Shown: positions 37,852 through 44,679 of the stretch, one piece after another
How the letters are laid out: the number at the start of each line of letters is the position of its first letter
Position numbering within the stretch: the stretch's first letter is position 1
DNA from: Rodentibacter myodis
GTDB taxonomy: Bacteria > Pseudomonadota > Gammaproteobacteria > Enterobacterales > Pasteurellaceae
Direction: 5' to 3'
NCBI RefSeq assembly: GCF_001999305.1
Contig: NZ_MLHQ01000028.1
Coordinates: 1-44,679 of the forward strand
Length of the DNA stretch: 44,679 nucleotides
The notes under the pieces: generated by a model
Seen by the model: only the letters and a program-made list of their open reading frames with translations
Told to the model about the DNA's origin: nothing
The model's database searches: none
Position numbers and translations under genes: made by a program

Positions 37852-38607
37852 ATGATTAACGTTATTTTTCTCCACGGACTTCTCGGCACATCGGCAGATT
37901 GGCAAAAAGTCATCGAAAATCTACCGCACTTTCGCTGTATCGCCCTTGATTTACCTTTCCACGGAAACGCCCAAAAAATTGAAGTGAAAGATTTTGACGA
38001 AACGGCAAAATATCTTTCGGAACAAATCCAAAGTGCGGTCAAAAATGAACCTTATTTTCTTGTGGGTTACTCGCTGGGCGGACGTCTTGCCTTACATTAT
38101 GCCTTACAAGCCAATACAACAGGCGATCAACTTCAAGCCGTTATTTTGGAGGGGGCAAATTTAGGTTTAAAAACCGAGCAAGAAAAACAAGCCCGTTGGC
38201 AAAACGATACTCACTGGGCGAAACGATTTATCAATGAAGCACCCGAAATTGTGCTGGAGGATTGGTATCAACAAGCGGTATTTGCCCATTTAACCTCAAC
38301 TGAAAGAAAAGGATTAATTGAAAAACGAAAAGCAAATTGTGGCGTAAATATCGGCAAAATGTTGCTCGCCACAAGCCTTGCCAAACAACCTGATTTTAGC
38401 GAAAAAGTGCGGTCAAATGCTTTGCCGTTTTTCTATTTCTGTGGAGAACGTGATCAGAAATTTCAAGCCCTTGCCCGTTTGGAACATTTGCCTCTTACCA
38501 CGATTCCTCAGGCAGGTCATAATGCCCATTCGGAAACCCCCCTATTTTTTGCTGAAAAATTGGAAAATCTCATCTTAAAAATTGCTCAATCTAAAGGGAA
38601 ATGCTAG
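37852..38607 (+). CDS. menH: SHCHC synthase MenH (alpha/beta hydrolase)
   Basis: This 251-residue alpha/beta-hydrolase removes pyruvate from SEPHCHC to give SHCHC in menaquinone synthesis. It starts VIFLHGLLGTSADW (oxyanion region) and has the nucleophile elbow VGYSLGGRLA with Ser74; PQAGHNAHSETP near the end supplies the catalytic His. No ribosome-binding site is seen before the ATG; a hairpin occupies the gap. Three exact uptake signals lie inside (37923, 38030, 38404), which shows how freely this short gene tolerates them. Confidence 0.93.
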   Translation: MINVIFLHGLLGTSADWQKVIENLPHFRCIALDLPFHGNAQKIEVKDFDETAKYLSEQIQSAVKNEPYFLVGYSLGGRLALHYALQANTTGDQLQAVILEGANLGLKTEQEKQARWQNDTHWAKRFINEAPEIVLEDWYQQAVFAHLTSTERKGLIEKRKANCGVNIGKMLLATSLAKQPDFSEKVRSNALPFFYFCGERDQKFQALARLEHLPLTTIPQAGHNAHSETPLFFAEKLENLILKIAQSKGKC

Positions 38608-38663
38608 GATTCAAGCGTTTTCATTTATAAAATTCTGATAAATCAACACTTAAGGAAAGCAAT

Positions 38664-39980
38664 ATGACAACACAACTTCGTAACAATCCGATGAAAGTGG
38701 CACTTGCCTCAATGGTCGGCACGGCAATTGAATTTTTCGATTATTATATTTATGCAGCAGCCGCCGTGTTGGTTTTCAACACCCAGTTCTTCAGCAGTGA
38801 TGATCCCCTTTCAAATGATCTTCTCTCACTTTCCACCTTAGCCCTTGCTTTCTTTGCCCGCCCAATCGGCTCGGCATTATTTGGTCACTTTGGTGACAAA
38901 ATCGGACGCAAGAAAACCCTTGTGGCTTCACTATTATTAATGGGCGGCTCAACCGTCATTATCGGTTTATTGCCAAACTATGCTCAAATTGGCATTTGGG
39001 CGCCTATTTTGCTTTGTGTCTGTCGGGTCGGACAAGGCATTGGGCTTGGCGGTGAATGGGGCGGTGCGGCATTGGTCGCAACCGAAAATGCACCGGAAGG
39101 CAAACGTGCTTGGTATGGCACTTTCCCTCAATTAGGTGCGCCAATCGGTTTATTTGTGGCAAATGGCACATTCTTCCTCGTGAGCTATTTCTGGGGACAC
39201 GAAGCCTTGGTGGAATGGGCGTGGCGTATTCCTTTTGTCTCTTCCATACTCTTGGTATTTGTCGGCTTATATGTTCGTTTAACCTTGCACGAAAGCCACG
39301 TTTTCGTGGAAGCGGAACAAAAAGGTAAAAAATTAAATGCGCCCGTCAGCGTTGTGTTCACCAAACATTTAAAACCGATGATTATCGGTACATTTATTAT
39401 GGTGGCAACCTATTCACTGTTCTATATTATGACCGCCTTTGCCCAAGCCTATTCCCGCACCGCGCCAAATCTTTCGGAAGCAGGGTATCCGCTGGGTTTA
39501 GGCATTCCGGCAAATACTTTTACCGGATTGCTTTTAATTAGTGCGATTGTTTTTGGGATTTTTATCAGCCTTTCCGGTATTTATGCCGATAAAATCGGTC
39601 GCCGTAAATGGTTGATTTGGGTCACCATCGCCATTGGTATTTTGGGTTTAACAATGCCTGTGTTCTTAGAAAACGGCACGCCTACTAGCGTTTTTGCCTT
39701 CCTTGTGGTGGGGATGGCGATTATGGGAATGACATTTGGGCCGATGGCGGCATTATTGCCGGAATTATTCCCAACAGAAGTGCGTTATTCTGGTGCTTCT
39801 CTCGCTTATAATTTGGCATCCATTATCGGTGCAACCGTTGCCGCAATGATTTCTTTAAAAATCAATGCATCTTTTGGTGTAATGGGCGTGGGGATTTACT
39901 TGGCAATCAATGCCTTAATGACATTGCTCGCCCTACTTGCCTCAGAAGAAACAAAAAATGTGGATTTAACCAAGATCTAA
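38664..39980 (+). CDS. Major facilitator transporter, metabolite:H+ symporter (MHS) family
   Basis: This 438-residue inner-membrane protein has twelve helices. It shows GTAIEFFDYYIYAAAAVLV, GHFGDKIGRKKTL (the MFS loop 2-3 signature) and RVGQGIGLGGEWGGAALVAT, which are typical of the MHS branch with ShiA, KgtP and ProP. The substrate is unknown; organic acids such as shikimate, citrate, proline/betaine or 2-oxoglutarate are the family's range. AAGGAAAG lies upstream of the ATG. It follows menH by 56 bases, as in H. influenzae (HI0281, from memory), but a functional link to menaquinone is not shown. Confidence 0.9.
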   Translation: MTTQLRNNPMKVALASMVGTAIEFFDYYIYAAAAVLVFNTQFFSSDDPLSNDLLSLSTLALAFFARPIGSALFGHFGDKIGRKKTLVASLLLMGGSTVIIGLLPNYAQIGIWAPILLCVCRVGQGIGLGGEWGGAALVATENAPEGKRAWYGTFPQLGAPIGLFVANGTFFLVSYFWGHEALVEWAWRIPFVSSILLVFVGLYVRLTLHESHVFVEAEQKGKKLNAPVSVVFTKHLKPMIIGTFIMVATYSLFYIMTAFAQAYSRTAPNLSEAGYPLGLGIPANTFTGLLLISAIVFGIFISLSGIYADKIGRRKWLIWVTIAIGILGLTMPVFLENGTPTSVFAFLVVGMAIMGMTFGPMAALLPELFPTEVRYSGASLAYNLASIIGATVAAMISLKINASFGVMGVGIYLAINALMTLLALLASEETKNVDLTKI

Positions 39981-39991
39981 GTGGATAGCTA

Positions 39992-40020
39992 AAAAGTGCG
40001 GTTAAAACTGACCGTACTTT
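39992..40020 (+). repeat. Uptake-signal dyad with one degenerate arm
   Basis: An exact uptake signal (39993-40002) faces a copy with one mismatch (ACCGTACTTT, 40011-40020). The pair lies 12 bases past the transporter stop and may add to termination. Confidence 0.5.
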
Positions 40021-40036
40021 ATTTAACGTTCAAATG

Positions 40037-40066
40037 AAAATGCCAAGTCAATTTTTGGCATTTTTA
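40037..40066 (+). terminator. Terminator behind the MHS transporter
   Basis: AAAATGCCAA pairs perfectly with TTGGCATTTT across an eight-base loop, followed by TATTTCC. It is the main stop signal for the plus-strand menFDH-transporter unit. Confidence 0.8.
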
Positions 40067-40085
40067 TTTCCTTTCATTAAACAAA

Positions 40086-40112
40086 AAGCAGAGGTTTTAT
40101 TTCCCTCTGCTT
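40086..40112 (-). terminator. tonB terminator
   Basis: AAGCAGAGG pairs perfectly with CCTCTGCTT across a nine-base loop. On the minus strand it is followed by TTTGT. It lies six bases past the tonB stop. Confidence 0.8.
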
Positions 40113-40118
40113 AATTGA

Positions 40119-40895
40119 TCACTGCAAACTAAATCGAATCGGAACGGATACAAGGCTTGCAAACCCTGCGGGTCTTGGCCCAACCGATTGCGCATTTCTC
40201 ACCGCTTTCAATGCGGCATTATCAAGACTTTCATCGCCAGATGATTTCACCACTTGTTCTCCGCTTAATGCGCCATCATTTGCCACATTAAAGGAAATAT
40301 GCACAATGCCCTGCTTACGCATCATTTTTGCACGTGTCGGGTAGGTTTTTCGGCGTTCAATTTCACGATATAACGCTGCTTTGTAGGCTGAAATTTCATT
40401 TGTGTTTGAACCCGTTCCCACCATATTGCCCTTCGCATTTGCCGTGGTAACACTTGTTTCTTTTGCGTTCACATTAGAAGACGCATTCACATTGCGTTCG
40501 CCTACCGGTAAATTTTTCGGCAATGTCGGTGCTTTTTCTGTCGGTTTGACTTCTTTCTTAGGTTTTTCTTTAGGTGGCTTTGATTTATCTTTTGGTTTTT
40601 CCGGTTTTTTCTCCGGTTCTTTTTTCTTCACAGTCTCCGCTTTTTTTGTCGGATCAGCTACGATTTCTTTCTTTTCAGGCTCAGGTTCTGATTTTTGAGG
40701 CTCAGGATCGGGCGTATGTTCTTCCATACGCATTCCCTGCAACATTTCCATTGAAATGGTTGTCGCTATCTCACCGCTATGGCTATTTGCACTTTCACTT
40801 GGTTTGTGCCAATTCCATAACAATGCGCCAACAATCACACCGTGAATAAGAACTGAAAGGAGCAATCCTAAAGATGATCGTTTAGCTTGCTGCAT
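40119..40895 (-). CDS. tonB: TonB energy-transducing protein
   Basis: This 258-residue protein spans the periplasm and passes energy from ExbB-ExbD to outer-membrane receptors for iron, haem or transferrin. One N-terminal membrane helix (about 9-28) contains the SxxxH motif (SVLIHG) needed for ExbB contact. A Pro/Lys/Glu-rich spacer covers about 55-130. The C-terminal TonB domain has YPTRAKMMRKQGIVHISFNV and ends in PIRFSLQ. AGGAAAAGTT precedes the ATG, eight bases after exbD. It is the last gene of exbB-exbD-tonB. Confidence 0.97.
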   Translation of the reverse strand: MQQAKRSSLGLLLSVLIHGVIVGALLWNWHKPSESANSHSGEIATTISMEMLQGMRMEEHTPDPEPQKSEPEPEKKEIVADPTKKAETVKKKEPEKKPEKPKDKSKPPKEKPKKEVKPTEKAPTLPKNLPVGERNVNASSNVNAKETSVTTANAKGNMVGTGSNTNEISAYKAALYREIERRKTYPTRAKMMRKQGIVHISFNVANDGALSGEQVVKSSGDESLDNAALKAVRNAQSVGPRPAGFASLVSVPIRFSLQ

Positions 40896-40903
40896 AACTT
40901 TTC

Positions 40904-41314
40904 CTATTTGCTTTCAGGCGAAATGGATTTCGAGCCTTTATCCTTCATTGATACGATCGCAACATTTTTAATTTCATTTTTTGCCAATAAATCGGTAATA
41001 GAAACAAAATCTTGGAAACTTGCTTGCGCATCAATTTTTAATGTTACTTTTTGTTCTTTATTCCATTGATTAATTTCGGCTTCTAAGGCATCGTGAGAAA
41101 TGGGTTTATCGTTGAAATAAAGTTCACCTTTTTCGGTAACCGTCAATAATTTTGCCAATTCATCAGATTTAAACGCAACCGCCGTACTCGCTTTCGGCAC
41201 ATTCACCTGAATTTTTCCCTGTGAAATAAAAGAAGCGGTGATCAACACAATCGCCAATAACACCAACATAATATCAATGAAAGGAATAATGTTGATTTCA
41301 TCAAATTTTTTCAC
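40904..41314 (-). CDS. exbD: ExbD proton-channel subunit
   Basis: This 136-residue inner-membrane protein has one N-terminal helix with the essential Asp14 in [11 protein letters not shown], followed by a periplasmic domain. With ExbB it converts the proton gradient into motion of TonB. It starts with GTG at 41314, two bases after the exbB stop, behind AAGGAATAATC. The length is close to the family's 130-145. Confidence 0.97.
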   Translation of the reverse strand: MKKFDEINIIPFIDIMLVLLAIVLITASFISQGKIQVNVPKASTAVAFKSDELAKLLTVTEKGELYFNDKPISHDALEAEINQWNKEQKVTLKIDAQASFQDFVSITDLLAKNEIKNVAIVSMKDKGSKSISPESK

Positions 41315-41316
41315 GA

Positions 41317-41769
41317 TTATTCCTTATCTTTTTGCGAATTTAACACTTTCCATTTTAAGCGGTTTACTTCGATTTTACGGTTTAAGCCGTTATAGAAAAC
41401 CATTGAGGGAATCGCTACCAAAATACCCAGTGCAGTGGCTTTCAAGGCAAGAGAAAGATGTAACATAATTTCACCGGCGTCCACATCCCCACCGCCTTGT
41501 CCGATTTGGTAGAAGGTTAATAAAATGCCGATTACCGTCCCCAATAACCCCACATAAGGTGCATTTGCCCCCACGGTGGAAATGATGGTCATATTCCGAT
41601 TCAGATCAATATCCAAAGCGTGAATATTGGTATATTTACCCACATTAATTTTGCTCAGAAAAATAAAGCGTTCGAGCACCATTGCGAGCATCACCACGCT
41701 CATAAACAGTAAAAGTCCGATAATAATGTAGTCGCTGTATTGTTGTAAAAATCCGAAAAGTTGAGGCAT
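41317..41769 (-). CDS. exbB: ExbB proton-channel subunit
   Basis: This 150-residue inner-membrane protein of the MotA/TolQ/ExbB family has three helices and [20 protein letters not shown], the conserved channel motif. It is shorter than E. coli ExbB (244), as in H. influenzae, and lacks the periplasmic N-terminal extension. AAGGATAAAAA precedes the ATG. It leads the exbB-exbD-tonB operon behind a Fur-box-like site. Confidence 0.97.
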   Translation of the reverse strand: MPQLFGFLQQYSDYIIIGLLLFMSVVMLAMVLERFIFLSKINVGKYTNIHALDIDLNRNMTIISTVGANAPYVGLLGTVIGILLTFYQIGQGGGDVDAGEIMLHLSLALKATALGILVAIPSMVFYNGLNRKIEVNRLKWKVLNSQKDKE

Positions 41770-41796
41770 TTTTTATCCTTAAAAGAGAAAAGTAAT

Positions 41797-41811
41797 TGAG
41801 AATTAGTTTCA
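41797..41811 (-). promoter_or_regulatory. Predicted Fur box upstream of exbB
   Basis: TGAGAATTAGTTTCA matches the 7-1-7 Fur consensus TGATAAT-N-ATTATCA at about 11 of 14 positions and lies 28 bases upstream of the exbB start. The flanks extend the dyad (TAATTGA...TCAATTA). Repression of TonB-system genes by Fur under iron-rich conditions is well established in related bacteria. Confidence 0.6.
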
Positions 41812-41883
41812 ATTAGGTGGCGAATTCTAACAAAAGCAACCTATGGCGTAAACAATGAATAGGCAAAAATGGCGGGATTTTCA

Positions 41884-41930
41884 ACCGCACTTTGATTAAA
41901 AACAAAAAAGATGAAAGGCAAAAGTGCGGT
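41884..41930. repeat. Uptake-signal dyad between exbB and bcp
   Basis: Two exact uptake signals face each other (41884-41893 and 41921-41930) with a 27-base loop, just past the bcp stop. The flanking bases are not clearly T-rich, so a terminator role is possible but not evident. Confidence 0.6.
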
Positions 41931-41946
41931 CGATTTTCAAAGAAAA

Positions 41947-42414
41947 TTATAAAGAATGTAAATAATCCAGTACCACCTGATGGTGTTCACCGGTTTTAAA
42001 TTTATCAAAAACGTGCAAAATCTTGCCTTGTTCATCAATCAAGAAACTAATACGATGAATACCGTCATAGGTTCTTCCCATAAATTTTTTCTCACCCCAC
42101 ACACCAAATTGCTCAGCCACTTGATGATCTTCATCAGAAAGCAAGGTGAAATTTAACCCTTTTTTCTCGCTAAATTGTGCCAGTTTTTTAGGCGTATCGG
42201 GGCTAATGCCTAAAATCACCACGCCTAAATTTTCTAATTCCGTTTTGCTATCACGCAATCCACAGGCTTGTGTTGTACAACCGGGGGTAAGGGCTTTGGG
42301 ATAAAAATAAACCAGTACTTTTTTGTCTTTAAAGTCTGACAATGAAACCGACTGATGATGTTGATCGATTAAGGTAAATTGTGGTGCGGTATCCCCTGCT
42401 TGTAGTGTTTTCAT
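41947..42414 (-). CDS. bcp: Thiol peroxidase Bcp (PrxQ type)
   Basis: This 155-residue peroxiredoxin reduces hydrogen peroxide and organic peroxides with electrons from thioredoxin. FYPKALTPGCTTQACGLRD holds the peroxidatic Cys46 and, five residues on, the resolving Cys51, the atypical 2-Cys pattern of PrxQ. The ATG at 42414 has AGGAA seven bases upstream and gives the usual length; longer in-frame starts lead into the divergent dapA promoter region. It is divergent from dapA, as in H. influenzae. Confidence 0.95.
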   Translation of the reverse strand: MKTLQAGDTAPQFTLIDQHHQSVSLSDFKDKKVLVYFYPKALTPGCTTQACGLRDSKTELENLGVVILGISPDTPKKLAQFSEKKGLNFTLLSDEDHQVAEQFGVWGEKKFMGRTYDGIHRISFLIDEQGKILHVFDKFKTGEHHQVVLDYLHSL

Positions 42415-42520
42415 AGAAAATTCCTCAAAATGAAAAAATGATTTGCAAATTCTAACCATTTTGGCGATCCTAATGAACAATTTTCCCATATTTAATCGTC
42501 ATTTCTATAACGGAGGTTCT

Positions 42521-43417
42521 ATGTCTATGCAAAATCCTTTATTTTTCGGCAGTATTGTTGCTTTAGTGACGCCAATGGATAGCCACGGCAGTGTTGATTT
42601 TGAAACATTGGAAAAACTTGTTGAATTTCATATTGCAGCCGGCACCGATGCTATTGTTTCGGTAGGGACAACAGGGGAGTCCGCAACATTAAGCATTGAA
42701 GAAAATGTGAAGGTGATTGAAAAGACGGTAGAACTGGCAAAAGGTCGTATTCCTGTGATTGCCGGCACCGGTGCAAATGCCACCAGCGAAGCCATCGTGA
42801 TGACCAAACTGTTGCGTGATAGTGGCGTTGCCGGTTGCCTCTCTGTGGTGCCTTATTACAACAAACCGACTCAAGAAGGGATGTATCAACACTTTAAAGC
42901 AATTGCGGAATGTACCGATTTACCGCAAATTCTTTATAACGTACCGGGCAGAACAGGTAGTGATATGAAACCGGAAACCGTGGCTCGTTTGGCAAAAATC
43001 AAAAATATTGTAGGCATTAAAGAAGCCACCGGTGAAGTGAACCGTGTGACCGAAATTAAGCAATTGGCAGGCAAGGATTTCATTGTCTTAAGCGGTGATG
43101 ATGCGACCGGTTTGGAAGCGATGAAATTAGGTGCGGAAGGGGTCATTTCCGTCACGAATAACCTCGCGGCAAAAGAGATGGCAGAAATGTGTCGCTTGGC
43201 ACGTGCCGGAGACTTTGCCAAAGCGGAAGAAATTAACGCCCGTTTGATGGCATTACACCGTGATTTATTCATTGAATCCAACCCGATTCCGGTGAAATGG
43301 GCGGCATACCGTTTGGGGTTAATTAAATCCTCATTCCTTCGCTTGCCTTTAACGGAACTCAGTGAAACCGCGCAAGTAAAAGTGGAAGCGGCATTAAAAA
43401 CCGCAGGATTAATTTAA
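42521..43417 (+). CDS. dapA: 4-hydroxy-tetrahydrodipicolinate synthase
   Basis: This 298-residue cytoplasmic aldolase condenses pyruvate and aspartate semialdehyde, the first committed step to diaminopimelate and lysine. It shows [38 protein letters not shown] with the catalytic Tyr, [10 protein letters not shown], and [10 protein letters not shown] with the Schiff-base Lys near residue 166. The ATG at 42521 ([10 protein letters not shown]) has a strong CGGAGGT upstream and gives the length of the H. influenzae protein. An in-frame start 26 codons earlier is not needed. bamC follows after 90 bases. Confidence 0.97.
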   Translation: MSMQNPLFFGSIVALVTPMDSHGSVDFETLEKLVEFHIAAGTDAIVSVGTTGESATLSIEENVKVIEKTVELAKGRIPVIAGTGANATSEAIVMTKLLRDSGVAGCLSVVPYYNKPTQEGMYQHFKAIAECTDLPQILYNVPGRTGSDMKPETVARLAKIKNIVGIKEATGEVNRVTEIKQLAGKDFIVLSGDDATGLEAMKLGAEGVISVTNNLAAKEMAEMCRLARAGDFAKAEEINARLMALHRDLFIESNPIPVKWAAYRLGLIKSSFLRLPLTELSETAQVKVEAALKTAGLI

Positions 43418-43507
43418 TTGTGTTTAGGGCTGATTTTAGTCCCAAACTTTTTATGGATTTGACTGTCAAAGTGCGGTCAATTTTTTATTTGTTTTTAAGG
43501 ATGACCA

Positions 43508-44512
43508 ATGAAAAAATTTCTCTTAGGATTTATCTCGATGAGTCTATTATCCGCTTGTTCCGGCGATCCTGAAAAATTGCAAACGGCAAATGATACCTAT
43601 CAAAAATCAGATTCATCAACACCAAGTTTTTCTCCTTTGGCAAGCGGTGGCGTAACCCTGCCAAAACAAGATACCGCCTATGAATTACCTAACATTGCTA
43701 TCAAAAAAGGCGAAACCGTGGATATTCGCCCACCATCAACCCCATTGGCACTCATCAAAAACTCCTTAACACAATTTGATGGCGAGCGTGCATTAATTGT
43801 CTATCCTGAATCCCAAGCCTCCCTTTATAACTTACAACAAGTCCAACGTTTATTAAAAGAAGAAGGGATTGATTCCACCATCAACGGGGCGATTTTAACC
43901 ACCGATTGGCATAATTCCGGTCGTGCCGATGACAAAGCCAATACAGAAATCCGCTATCAGGTTGAACAGGTTTCCGCTCAAGGAGCAAGTGCATTAGCGG
44001 TTTCCGTTAATCAAATGCGCCGTGAAGGTATTCTTTTCACGCCAAGTGTAGTGGAAAAACAACGTTATACTTCCGATCGTTTGAACCGGTTTGTTTCTGC
44101 ATTGACATCTAACTATAACAAACAACAACAGGATTTGAATAATACCACCGCCGGTGCTTTTCAATCCGGTTTGATCACCGACACAAATGGCAGAATGGCA
44201 TTAGGAATGAATGCCGGCTTTAACCACGCTTGGGAAAAATTAGGTTCGGCATTACCAAAAGTCGGCTTTGAGATTAAATCGGAAACCGCAGGCCGCGGAC
44301 AACGTGAATTAAAATACTCACCGTTAGAGAAAGAAGAATGGTTACGTTTAGGCGTGAACGAACCGGAGCTTGAAAAAGGCACTTATCTTATGCAAATTTC
44401 CGCCATAGGCAAACAAAGTGCCGTTGTCATTACCGATGAGGACGGTAAAGCATTAAGTGGTGAAACCGCTCAAGCGATTTATACCGCATTAGGTACTTTA
44501 CTCGCCAAATAG
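43508..44512 (+). CDS. bamC: BamC, lipoprotein of the outer-membrane protein assembly complex
   Basis: This 334-residue lipoprotein has a signal peptide with the lipobox LLSAC (Cys17) and an unstructured N-terminal part with DTAYELPNIA, followed by two helix-grip domains (about 95-205 and 225-330). It binds BamD in the Bam complex, which inserts beta barrels such as the TpsB protein of this window. The ATG follows AAGGATGACCA. dapA-bamC (nlpB) is a conserved neighbourhood in gamma-proteobacteria. An uptake signal lies between the two genes (43468-43477). Confidence 0.9.
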   Translation: MKKFLLGFISMSLLSACSGDPEKLQTANDTYQKSDSSTPSFSPLASGGVTLPKQDTAYELPNIAIKKGETVDIRPPSTPLALIKNSLTQFDGERALIVYPESQASLYNLQQVQRLLKEEGIDSTINGAILTTDWHNSGRADDKANTEIRYQVEQVSAQGASALAVSVNQMRREGILFTPSVVEKQRYTSDRLNRFVSALTSNYNKQQQDLNNTTAGAFQSGLITDTNGRMALGMNAGFNHAWEKLGSALPKVGFEIKSETAGRGQRELKYSPLEKEEWLRLGVNEPELEKGTYLMQISAIGKQSAVVITDEDGKALSGETAQAIYTALGTLLAK

Positions 44513-44513
44513 A

Positions 44514-44555
44514 AAAGTGCGGCTGATTTTCTTTTAAAATTTCAACCGCACTTTT
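44514..44555 (+). terminator. Uptake-signal dyad behind bamC
   Basis: A copy with one mismatch (AAAGTGCGGC, 44514-44523) faces an exact copy (44545-44554). The pair begins two bases past the bamC stop, forms a stem with T-rich ends, and probably ends bamC transcription. Confidence 0.65.
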
Positions 44556-44585
44556 CATCACTACACTTTTCGGAGCACACAAACC

Positions 44586-44679
44586 ATGACAGAACCTCAA
44601 CTCTGGGTTGGTTATTATCAACTCTCCTATTCCAATCAACCCCAACATCTTTACTTCGGACACCTTATCGCCTTTGCAC
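44586..44679 (+). CDS. Unrecognised protein, N-terminal 31 codons only
   Basis: The frame opens MTEPQLWVGYYQLSYSNQPQ and stays open to the right edge of the window. CGGAG lies about ten bases upstream of the ATG, and a bamC terminator precedes it. The sequence is too short to name a family. It shows no signal peptide. Confidence 0.5.
   Translation, partial: MTEPQLWVGYYQLSYSNQPQHLYFGHLIAFA

Noticed and set aside
8213-44554. Recurring AAAGTGCGGT as a novel repeat family
   Set aside because: It is the known Haemophilus-type DNA uptake signal; only its distribution is reported.

Overview
The window looks like chromosomal DNA of a Pasteurellaceae bacterium of the Haemophilus group. The evidence is (i) about 18 exact copies of the Haemophilus-type DNA uptake signal (AAAGTGCGGT or its complement), several in inverted pairs behind genes, (ii) low GC, and (iii) gene neighbourhoods shared with H. 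influenzae (frdABCD beside epmA, exbB-exbD-tonB beside bcp-dapA-bamC, menF-menD-menH, pepB-ndk, glnA opposite typA). The O-antigen cluster between glnA and pepB fits what I recall of H. parainfluenzae, so that species or a close relative is my best guess. This is inference, not a database match.

Layout. 1-7.8 kb (minus): a two-partner secretion locus, the outer-membrane transporter tpsB followed by a very large exoprotein tpsA that is open for 2018 codons and runs off the left edge. 8.3-10.9 kb (minus): serine uptake and deamination (sdaC, sdaA) behind a near-consensus CRP site. 11.2-15.8 kb: epmA (minus) and, divergent, the fumarate reductase operon frdABCD. 15.9-17.6 kb (minus): pepB-ndk. 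17.6-19.0 kb: a stretch with no intact gene, holding decayed ORFs and hairpins. 19.0-29.7 kb (minus): a nine-gene Wzy-dependent O-antigen cluster in the order wzz, wzx, wzy, Stealth phosphotransferase, GT2, DegT aminotransferase, small initiating sugar transferase, WbpM/PglF-type dehydratase, waaL-type ligase. 29.8-33.4 kb: glnA (minus) and typA (plus), divergent. 33.5-40 kb: alaA (minus), then menF-menD-menH and an MHS-type transporter (plus). 40.1-41.8 kb (minus): exbB-exbD-tonB with a Fur-box-like site. 41.9-44.7 kb: bcp (minus), then dapA, bamC and the start of an unrecognised gene.

How the genes work together. Serine deamination gives pyruvate. Fumarate reductase is a quinol-linked terminal reductase, and menF/menD/menH belong to the menaquinone pathway that feeds it. 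The O-antigen genes are enough for a simple repeat: one 4-amino-4,6-dideoxy-HexNAc made by the dehydratase and aminotransferase and loaded on undecaprenyl phosphate by the small sugar transferase, one hexose added by the GT2 enzyme, and one sugar-1-phosphate added by the Stealth enzyme. Flippase, polymerase, chain-length regulator and ligase complete the route to LPS. Energy for iron or haem uptake comes from TonB-ExbB-ExbD.

The two accessory regions (the tps locus and the 17.5-30.3 kb block) contain no exact uptake signal, whereas the rest carries about one per 1.3 kb. The most interesting points are an EPIYA-like tyrosine motif and an internal charged coiled coil in the giant exoprotein, the chemical match between O-antigen gene content and a phosphodiester-bearing repeat, and the decayed block next to the ligase gene.
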